DNA of 64,000 nt from G963675935 sp963675935 (GTDB taxonomy: Bacteria > Planctomycetota > Planctomycetia > Pirellulales > Thermoguttaceae): the NCBI GenBank assembly GCA_963675935.2, contig OY780964.2, forward strand, positions 62,001 to 126,000, in the 5' to 3' direction. A program made the translations under genes and the position numbers. Position 1 is the first letter of the stretch, and the number at the start of each line of letters is the position of its first letter. The notes beneath the pieces were generated by a model. That model was not told the DNA's origin. It worked only from the letters and a program-made list of their open reading frames with translations, and did no database searches. This document shows, in pieces, positions 58,008-64,000 of the stretch.

Positions 58008-59543
58008 CTACTCGCCCCTTCCCTCCGCCAACTCAATCGCCTTGAGTAGTCCGCGTGCCTTGTTCAGCGTCTCGTTCCACTCGTTCTCCGGCACGCTGTC
58101 AGCCACCAAGCCGGCGCCGGCCTGCACAAAAATCTTGTCTTCTTGAATCACAATCGTCCGCAGCGCAATGCACGTGTCCATGTTGCCGGCGAAATCGAAA
58201 TAGCCGACCGCGCCGCCATAGGGACCGCGACGGCATGGCTCCAACTCGTCGATAATCTCCATCGCCCGAACCTTCGGCGCGCCGGAAACCGTGCCTGCCG
58301 GCAGACACGTCCGCAAGGCGTCGAACGCACTCCGTCCGGGCGCCAACTGCCCACTGACGTTCGACGTGATGTGCATCACGTGGCTGTATCGCTCGATGGT
58401 CATCACGTCGCTTACTTCGACCGACCGGAATTCGGCCACGCGGCCAACGTCGTTCCGGCCGAGATCGACCAGCATGACGTGTTCGGCGCATTCTTTCGGG
58501 TCGGCCAGAAGTTCTTCGGCCAGCCGGCTGTCTTCCTCCTCGGTTTTTCCGCGAGGGCGAGTGCCGGCCAGAGGGCGAACCGTCACGCGGCCATCGACCA
58601 CGCGGACCATGACCTCAGGCGAGCTGCCGACCAGCGTGACACTCGGCGTGCGGACGTAAAACATGAACGGACTGGGATTGACCACCCGCAGCGTGCGGTA
58701 AATCTCGAAGGGATGCGTTTTGAGCGGCATTTCGAGCCGCTGGCTCAACACCACCTGGAAAATGTCGCCGGCGCGGATGTATTCGACCGACTTGCGGACG
58801 GCGTTCTCGAAATCGGCCTTGGCGAAATTCGAGCGGTAGGGCAGCGAAACGTCGCCCACCGTGCGGATGTCGAACGGACGGATTTCGCTCTGCGGCGTGG
58901 AAAGCTGCTCGACGAGCCGATCGACCCGGCGACAGGCCGACTCGTAAGCATTGGCGACTGTTGTGCCAGGGGCATCGAGCCGGGCCATCGCCACGACGAC
59001 AATCGCCTTCGTCACGTTGTCGAACACGACCATTTGGTCGTAAAATGCGAAGGCCATGTCGGGCACGTGGCGGTCGTCGGGCGGGGCGTTGGGCAACCGC
59101 TCGGCGTAGCGGACCGTGTCGTAACCGGCATAGCCGACCGCGCCGCTGCAAAACGGGGGCAGCTCGGGCAAATGCACCGCGCGGATCGCCTCGACCCGGC
59201 GCTGAAGCTCTTCCAACGGGTTTTCGCACTCGAACTGCCGCGTGACCAGCGTCGGAACGCCGCCGGCCGACACAGCCGAGTAGGCGTTCGTCGTCACCCG
59301 GTGGCCGTAGGCTTCGATCTCGAAAAACGGATCGGTGGCCAAGAAGCTGTAGCGGCCGACCTTTTCGCCGCCGACGACGCTCTCGAACAGGCACGCGCAG
59401 CGGCCGGCGTCGATCTTGTGGAAGGCGGTGACCGGCGTGAGCGAGTCGCCGACCAGCCGGCGATAGACCGGCACGAGCGTGGCGCCGGCGGCCAACTGTT
59501 GGAATTGGTCGAAATCGGGATAATGCATGGCGGATGTAGTCAT
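58008..59543 (-). CDS. trpE: Anthranilate synthase component I
   Basis: First committed step of tryptophan synthesis: chorismate and ammonia (from TrpG) to anthranilate. 511 residues. Diagnostic blocks include YRRLVGDSLTPVTAF, YIRAGDIFQVVLSQRLEMP, NPSPFMFYV, PLAGTRPRGKTEEED, HVMLVDLGRNDVGRV and AGTVSGAPKVRAMEIIDELE. The start is MTTSAMHYP (59543) or ATG 59528. It is divergent from mcsA. No other trp genes are in the window. Confidence 0.95.
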   Translation of the reverse strand: MTTSAMHYPDFDQFQQLAAGATLVPVYRRLVGDSLTPVTAFHKIDAGRCACLFESVVGGEKVGRYSFLATDPFFEIEAYGHRVTTNAYSAVSAGGVPTLVTRQFECENPLEELQRRVEAIRAVHLPELPPFCSGAVGYAGYDTVRYAERLPNAPPDDRHVPDMAFAFYDQMVVFDNVTKAIVVVAMARLDAPGTTVANAYESACRRVDRLVEQLSTPQSEIRPFDIRTVGDVSLPYRSNFAKADFENAVRKSVEYIRAGDIFQVVLSQRLEMPLKTHPFEIYRTLRVVNPSPFMFYVRTPSVTLVGSSPEVMVRVVDGRVTVRPLAGTRPRGKTEEEDSRLAEELLADPKECAEHVMLVDLGRNDVGRVAEFRSVEVSDVMTIERYSHVMHITSNVSGQLAPGRSAFDALRTCLPAGTVSGAPKVRAMEIIDELEPCRRGPYGGAVGYFDFAGNMDTCIALRTIVIQEDKIFVQAGAGLVADSVPENEWNETLNKARGLLKAIELAEGRGE

Positions 59544-59588
59544 AATCACCAGCTTACCACCCCCACAGGGCTGCCGCAATTGCTCTCC

Positions 59589-59616
59589 TTGACACACAGG
59601 GGGGGACTGATAGAAT
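59589..59616 (+). promoter_or_regulatory. Sigma70-type promoter of mcsAB
   Basis: TTGACA (59589-59594) and TAGAAT (59611-59616) with a 16-bp spacer, 24 bp before the mcsA start, in the trpE-mcsA divergent region. The predicted leader is very short and contains the AGAGGAG ribosome site (59624-59630). Confidence 0.65.
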
Positions 59617-59640
59617 TCCTCCCAGAGGAGTATTGTTTCC

Positions 59641-60147
59641 ATGAAGTGCCAACAGTGCGACAAGCCGGCGACGTTCCACATTACCGAGCTAACCGGCGGC
59701 AAGCCGCAGGAACTGCATTTGTGCGAAGACCATGCTCGGCAGTATTTGACGGCGACGGCCAGCGAGCCGACTCCGGTGGCCGGCATGGCCGCGGCCTTGG
59801 CCCAGCAGATGGCGATTGGTCAGACGGCCGAGGAATTGGCCAACCTGGACCAGCAAGCTTGCCCGGTTTGCGGCATCACGTTTTACGAGTTTCGCAGCCA
59901 AGGGCGGCTGGGTTGCCCACACGACTACGTCTGCTTCCAAACCCAATTGCAGCCTCTGATCGCGAACATTCACGGCGAGACGGAGCACGTGGGCAAGCGT
60001 CCGCATCTGCCGGTCGGCAAGAGCGCCAATCGCACGCAATTGATTCGCCTGCGCCGCGAAATGAAAGAGGCGATCGACGAAGAACGTTACGAACGCGCCA
60101 GCGAACTGCGCGATGAAATCCAACGCATCGAGAGCGAGGGAGACTGA
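59641..60147 (+). CDS. mcsA: McsA-like zinc protein with UVR domain
   Basis: 168 residues. N-terminal zinc ligands MKCQQCDKP and LCEDH, a second CxxC (ACPVCGITFYEF) near residue 73, and a C-terminal UvrB/UvrC-type helical motif (IDEERYERASELRDEIQRIE). This is the McsA layout: the activator of the McsB protein-arginine kinase. It is followed 4 bp later by mcsB, with a strong promoter upstream. No clpC or ctsR is adjacent. Confidence 0.92.
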   Translation: MKCQQCDKPATFHITELTGGKPQELHLCEDHARQYLTATASEPTPVAGMAAALAQQMAIGQTAEELANLDQQACPVCGITFYEFRSQGRLGCPHDYVCFQTQLQPLIANIHGETEHVGKRPHLPVGKSANRTQLIRLRREMKEAIDEERYERASELRDEIQRIESEGD

Positions 60148-60151
60148 CGCC

Positions 60152-61231
60152 GTGCAACTCGACGACCTAACGAAAAACAGCGGCGAGTGGCTCCGTGGCG
60201 CAGGCCCCGAGGCCGACATCGTCATCAGCAGCCGCGTGCGATTGGCCCGCAACCTGGCCGATTTCCCGTTCATCAACCGGGCAACGCCGCAAGACCTCGC
60301 CCGGATCGAAAAAATTCTGCACGAGCGGGTCGATCGCATTGCCACCGAGAACGAATTGCTCTACGTCGAGTTGTCGAAACTGGAAAAGGTCGATCGGCAA
60401 CTCCTCGTCGAGCGGCATCTCATCAGCCGCGAATTGGCCGAGGGCCAAAATTCGCGGGCCGCCGCCATCGATAGCCGCGAAAAATTCAGCCTGATGATCA
60501 ACGAGGAGGACCACCTGCGAATCCAGGTGATGCAGAGCGGGCTGGAGTTGAACAGCGTTTGGGAGCAAATCAACCGCATCGACGACCTGATCGAGGAGCG
60601 GGTGCCCTACGCCTTCCACGAGCGGCTCGGCTATTTGACGGCCTGCCCGACGAACGTGGGCACGGGCCTGCGTGTCAGCGTCATGCTGCACTTGCCCGCG
60701 CTGGTCATCACCCGGCAGATCGACAAGGTGTTCCGCAGCCTGCAAAAGGTCAGTCTGGCCGTGCGAGGGCTCTATGGCGAAGGCTCGCAGGCGATGGGCG
60801 ATTTCTATCAAATCAGCAACCAGATCACGCTCGGCCGCACCGAGGCCGATTTGATCCGCCAGGTGAGCGACATCGTGCCGGTGATTATCGACTACGAGCG
60901 GCAGGCCCGCGAGTTTCTGGTCAAGGAGAGCAACGAAAACCTGCATGACCGCGTGAGCCGGGCGTACGGAATCCTGCGCACCGCGCAGACGATCAGTTCG
61001 GAGGAGACGATGCATCTGCTGTCGAGCGTGCGGATGGGCGTCAATCTCGGGCTGATTCAAGACCTGAACATTCCGACGGTCAACGAGCTATTCATTCGCA
61101 CGCAGCCGGCCCATCTGCAAAAGCTGACCGGCGGCGAGTTGGACATGACCGATCGGAACATCGAGCGGGCGCGTTATCTGCGTCGGTATCTGAACAAGGA
61201 AGACGGCCACGGCGCGGCGGAGCATAACTGA
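60152..61231 (+). CDS. mcsB: Protein-arginine kinase
   Basis: Phosphorylates arginines on proteins to mark them for Clp degradation. 359 residues from GTG 60152, which has GAGGGAG upstream; the longer frame from 60113 would overlap mcsA. ATP:guanido phosphotransferase motifs are clear: IVISSRVRLARNLADFPF, HLISRELAEG, MINEEDHLRIQVM, LTACPTNVGTGLRVSVMLHL and GLYGEGSQAMGDFYQISNQ. It forms a two-gene operon with mcsA. Confidence 0.95.
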   Translation: MQLDDLTKNSGEWLRGAGPEADIVISSRVRLARNLADFPFINRATPQDLARIEKILHERVDRIATENELLYVELSKLEKVDRQLLVERHLISRELAEGQNSRAAAIDSREKFSLMINEEDHLRIQVMQSGLELNSVWEQINRIDDLIEERVPYAFHERLGYLTACPTNVGTGLRVSVMLHLPALVITRQIDKVFRSLQKVSLAVRGLYGEGSQAMGDFYQISNQITLGRTEADLIRQVSDIVPVIIDYERQAREFLVKESNENLHDRVSRAYGILRTAQTISSEETMHLLSSVRMGVNLGLIQDLNIPTVNELFIRTQPAHLQKLTGGELDMTDRNIERARYLRRYLNKEDGHGAAEHN

Positions 61232-61261
61232 GTTTGTAGCAGGCACACTCCGTGTGGGCCG

Positions 61262-62668
61262 CTAAAAACTTGGTGTAAGGAATGTTTTGTTGTTCGGACA
61301 GTTTTTGTTCCCTTGAAAGGCGATGGCCTGCTGAACAGGGATCGTTAAGCCGAGGTTTTCTCGGATCCACTTCCCCACCGCGGCAACCGGCACGGTGGCA
61401 AATGCTTGTTGTAGGGTGTCCGAGGTTTTGTGCGTAACCGCAGCTCCAATGTTCAGCAGTGATCCGGTCATGCCTCCCTTACTGTGCGTTCCTTGAATAC
61501 GCTTGTATTTGCCCAAGAGCGACTCCAAAACCTCACTGCTGCCCAACAGATGCCGCCCTTTTTTGACCCATCGAGATTGTTCCTTGACAAACTGCACAAT
61601 CCCCGCTTGCAGGCGAAGACCGCTCGGCGTGCGCGCCAGGAGAAGCAAGCGACTTTTCAATTCCTTGGCCGCATGACAATGATACCCTTTTTTGCGGACG
61701 TAACGGACTGCCTGTTCCGCGACGGCCAGCAGTTCGGTCCAGGCAGCCAACGCCGAACGGTACTCGCTAAGCCACCCCAGTTTCTGCCGCAGCTTCTTGC
61801 GATCGACCGTCTGCCCGGGAAGGTCTCGCGGGGCGTCCAGGTAGGCCAACGCCCGGCTTCCCCAGTTGACCAACGTGTCCAGATTCATATAGCGTGCCTT
61901 GGTTCGCAAACTGGGCGGAACCAGAAACGCCAATTCCGTCAAGGTGGTTTGTAGCTTCGTGCGGTTGGTGTGGGTGACGAAGGATTGCCACGCTGCATCG
62001 TTGTGCAACTCTCGTTTGAGCAGAATCGCCACCTTGTGCTTGATGTCAAAGACATGCGGCACCCGCCGCGCCACGGGCGAGTGCGCTCGGAACAGAGCCA
62101 TGCCGCTTTTTAGTTCCGCGCCTTCGTCGCTGAGGACCGCCGCAGGCACGACGCCCATCTCCTTCCTCGTCGCTTCCAGTTGTTCTGCCACCGCGGTGGC
62201 GGTAGACTGCCGCATGGGAACCAGTCTCAGCAGCGACAAATCCTCGTGTTCCAAGGGCGCCTTTTTCCGCCGCCACGCCGAAAGCCGTACGCCGACGATC
62301 ACCAAGCACTTGTGCGGCCCAAGCTGCACCGTGTGGTCCATAATCCATACCCAATCCGGGGCGGCTTTTTTCTTCCGCAGCAGTTCGAAAAGTCCCAACC
62401 GCATCAGCCACAGACGGCCCGCATTGGCGCAGGGCACCCGCACCACGCCGGTCAGGTATTTTCCCACCAATTGCAGCACGCCCGCCGCGGCGCGCTGACT
62501 GGTGGCCGCCTTCAACACCAAGTCCGCAAACAGCGAGATCATGCCCGTGCCGAATTGGTGCCCGGGCAGCGGCGTTACCTCCAGAGCCGCCGTGGCGGAG
62601 TTCGCGGAAGCCGGACAAGGCTCAGGCTCTTTTTTGTTTTCGGTCTTCATGCGAGATGGGGCTGCCAC
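61262..62668 (-). CDS. DDE transposase
   Basis: 468 residues from a GTG at 62668 (ATG 62650 is also possible). Candidate catalytic residues are Asp in WVWIMDHTVQLG, Asp in AAVLSDEGAELKSG and Glu in LGSSEVLESLLGKYKRIQG. The C-terminus overlaps the left terminal repeat. It overlaps the upstream coiled-coil ORF in the +1 frame, so expression may involve re-initiation or frameshifting. The IS family is not recognised. Confidence 0.82.
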   Translation of the reverse strand: MAAPSRMKTENKKEPEPCPASANSATAALEVTPLPGHQFGTGMISLFADLVLKAATSQRAAAGVLQLVGKYLTGVVRVPCANAGRLWLMRLGLFELLRKKKAAPDWVWIMDHTVQLGPHKCLVIVGVRLSAWRRKKAPLEHEDLSLLRLVPMRQSTATAVAEQLEATRKEMGVVPAAVLSDEGAELKSGMALFRAHSPVARRVPHVFDIKHKVAILLKRELHNDAAWQSFVTHTNRTKLQTTLTELAFLVPPSLRTKARYMNLDTLVNWGSRALAYLDAPRDLPGQTVDRKKLRQKLGWLSEYRSALAAWTELLAVAEQAVRYVRKKGYHCHAAKELKSRLLLLARTPSGLRLQAGIVQFVKEQSRWVKKGRHLLGSSEVLESLLGKYKRIQGTHSKGGMTGSLLNIGAAVTHKTSDTLQQAFATVPVAAVGKWIRENLGLTIPVQQAIAFQGNKNCPNNKTFLTPSF

Positions 62669-62879
62669 ACTGTTTCTGGGCTTTCTCTTTCCACTTGTGC
62701 CGACTGGCTTTCAGTTCGGCAACGCGTTTTTCCAATTGCCGAATGCGCTGTTTGCGTTTCAAGGCCTTGGTCTTCCACTGATCGCGGCTCTTCTCGAAGA
62801 ACGCCAGCAACTTGTGGGGCGGGCTTGAATAACCAATGTCTTCCAAGACGGCTTTCATGAACAACTCCTTGGTACTCAC
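62622..62879 (-). CDS. Small coiled-coil ORF of the insertion sequence
   Basis: 85 residues from a GTG. A short N-terminal part is followed by a highly charged heptad region (KTKALKRKQRIRQLEKRVAE and on), predicted coiled coil. It overlaps the transposase start by 47 bp and lies inside the terminal repeats. It is probably an accessory or N-terminal transposase part. Confidence 0.65.
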   Translation of the reverse strand: MSTKELFMKAVLEDIGYSSPPHKLLAFFEKSRDQWKTKALKRKQRIRQLEKRVAELKASRHKWKEKAQKQCGSPISHEDRKQKRA

Positions 62880-63030
62880 AAAAACCGTAGTGGAACAAAA
62901 AACGTCCTAATGACCAAGACCAGTTTTTGGCACATTCCTCCCTGTTTTTAGCGGCCCACACTCCGTGTGCCGTCCACGTGTGCCGTCCGCCGCGTGTTTT
63001 TGCGGTCCGGCAATCTTTGATATCCGGCTT

Positions 63031-64000
63031 TTACGCGAAAATTTCCGTGCCCTTGGCTGCCGGGGCGGGAAAATCTTGGCCGCAATGGAAACACATCGTG
63101 CGGTCGCGCGGCGCTCGACGCCCACAATGGGGACACGGCAGCCTCGCCGGCCAACGCCGATGGAACCGATAGCCGACGTAGCCGGGCAGGCCGAAAAGCA
63201 GGACGAACAACATCCAAGCCGCCGTCCAGGGCTGCCCGAACTTCCGATGACGCCGCCAGCACAAAATGGCGAAAACAACGCCGTAGAAACCGCAAATGCC
63301 AAGGAGGAGATAATATGCGTCGATGTCGGCTCTCAATGATGAATCCCACCAAACCAACAAGGCAATTACCGCCGGACAGGGCACGATCATCGACGTAATA
63401 ATCTTTTCACCCACGCCTGTCTTGTGTGGATCGTCTTTCAAGCCAACCTTTTCGTGTCGAACGATCTTTCCCGCCTGGTCGATCCAATATAGTTCATTGT
63501 CGCACTTGATGCCATGATTATGTTCAGTGTCCATGTACCGGCATGGCCGAATCAAGGCTCTGTCGCTGGAAAGTTGAAGCCACTCGATGCCGCAATCGCG
63601 AAGTTCCTTGGGCAAGCGCCACGTTTGCCGCTGCTTTCCCATCATATCCAAGGTATCAATCCGGTCGGACATGCGCAGCAGGATTGACTGATCGAGATTG
63701 CCGGAAAAACGTTCGCCCGCGACCGAAGGCATGTGCGTGGTCGCGTTCGTGAATGCTGTTGTGGCCGCGATTATCCCGGCGTCTTTGCGAATGTATGTCG
63801 CCGTTCGCTCCTTGACATTGATTTGCACCAAGCCATCGTCGGCGAACAGATAAACGGCATAGGGAAGGAATATCCCTCGCATCACGGCGCTGGGTCCGAT
63901 TTCCAGAGTGTTTAGCCCCTCGACGTCCTCGACATTGTAGCCACGCGCGAGAAATGGCCCGAATGCGCCGTTAATCCTTCGTCCATCGATAGAAAACTGA
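63031..64000 (-). CDS. Membrane protein with C-terminal zinc ribbon (5' truncated)
   Basis: The frame is open to the window end and starts beyond it (the last in-window residues read FSIDGRRINGAFGPFLARGY). The soluble part resembles a repeated beta-propeller-like or sensor region (NHGIKCDNELYWIDQAGKIV). At least three TM helices follow (IITSMIVPCPAVIALLVWW; YYLLLGICGFYGVVFAILC; WMLFVLLFGLPGYVGYRF). A zinc ribbon (CPHCGRRAPRDRTMCFHCGQ) ends the protein. The family is not recognised. Confidence 0.8.
   Translation of the reverse strand, partial: QFSIDGRRINGAFGPFLARGYNVEDVEGLNTLEIGPSAVMRGIFLPYAVYLFADDGLVQINVKERTATYIRKDAGIIAATTAFTNATTHMPSVAGERFSGNLDQSILLRMSDRIDTLDMMGKQRQTWRLPKELRDCGIEWLQLSSDRALIRPCRYMDTEHNHGIKCDNELYWIDQAGKIVRHEKVGLKDDPHKTGVGEKIITSMIVPCPAVIALLVWWDSSLRADIDAYYLLLGICGFYGVVFAILCWRRHRKFGQPWTAAWMLFVLLFGLPGYVGYRFHRRWPARLPCPHCGRRAPRDRTMCFHCGQDFPAPAAKGTEIFA

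Larger units (their letters stand above)
61257..62955 (-). mobile_element. Insertion sequence (family not assigned) splitting a family F repeat
   Basis: 1699 bp with short terminal inverted repeats GGCCGCTAAAAAC (61257-61269) and GTTTTTAGCGGCC (62943-62955). The 13-bp sequence CACACTCCGTGTG flanks it directly on both sides (61244-61256 and 62956-62968), as expected if it duplicated part of a pre-existing family F arm. It encodes two overlapping ORFs on the minus strand. Confidence 0.85.

Overview
The window reads as a piece of a high-GC planctomycete chromosome, most likely of the Pirellula-like group. This is inference from gene content: a DUF1559 prepilin-like protein, a fused SecDF, a giant alpha-2-macroglobulin, an FHA protein, Cys/His-rich secreted proteins and several lineage-restricted hypotheticals. 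Most genes are single housekeeping genes in small or one-gene units. Nearly every intergenic gap carries a 60-150 bp inverted repeat belonging to one of about ten dispersed families.

Layout. 1-8425: nitrogen and carbamoyl-phosphate metabolism, with the 3' part of gltB, then gltD, carA and carB. 8426-11445: tandem heptads, a cluster of hairpins, and a KaiC-like/PEP-pyruvate-binding gene broken by many indels. 11593-14694: nadE and pyrF. 14794-18788 (minus): an EF-hand lipoprotein, a PEBP-type protein and the ymdB-rny pair. 19141-19208: a candidate structured RNA, then tilS. 20742-27823: secDF and yajC (minus), rpmB and gatC (plus), alaS (minus).

27974-36149: two nearly identical, oppositely oriented insertion sequences flank hslV, kdsB, an RHH/Cys-rich small protein, a ZnuA-like binding protein, its ATPase and a toxin-antitoxin pair. 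The 9-bp target duplications are exchanged between the two copies, which shows that this 4.7-kb segment was inverted by recombination between them.

36243-45645: a small membrane protein, an isochorismatase-like hydrolase, a DnaJ-like/TM protein (minus) and the 2116-residue alpha-2-macroglobulin, which carries a 69-bp palindrome in frame. 45838-54921: a Cys/His-rich secreted protein, a DUF1559 protein, a TPR lipoprotein, two hypotheticals, an FHA protein, a second copy of the candidate RNA, then lplA-like and gcvPB (glycine cleavage and lipoylation), a hypothetical, and a beta-ketoacyl synthase that has lost two catalytic residues.

54922-57921 is a mobile-element graveyard around tRNA-Arg(ACG): a third, divergent copy of the candidate RNA, a decayed group II intron 3' end, a tyrosine-integrase fragment, and an IS701-like element. 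58008-61231: trpE diverges from mcsA-mcsB (arginine phosphorylation). 61257-62955: another IS, which split a dispersed repeat. 63031-64000: a membrane protein with a zinc ribbon, cut by the window end.
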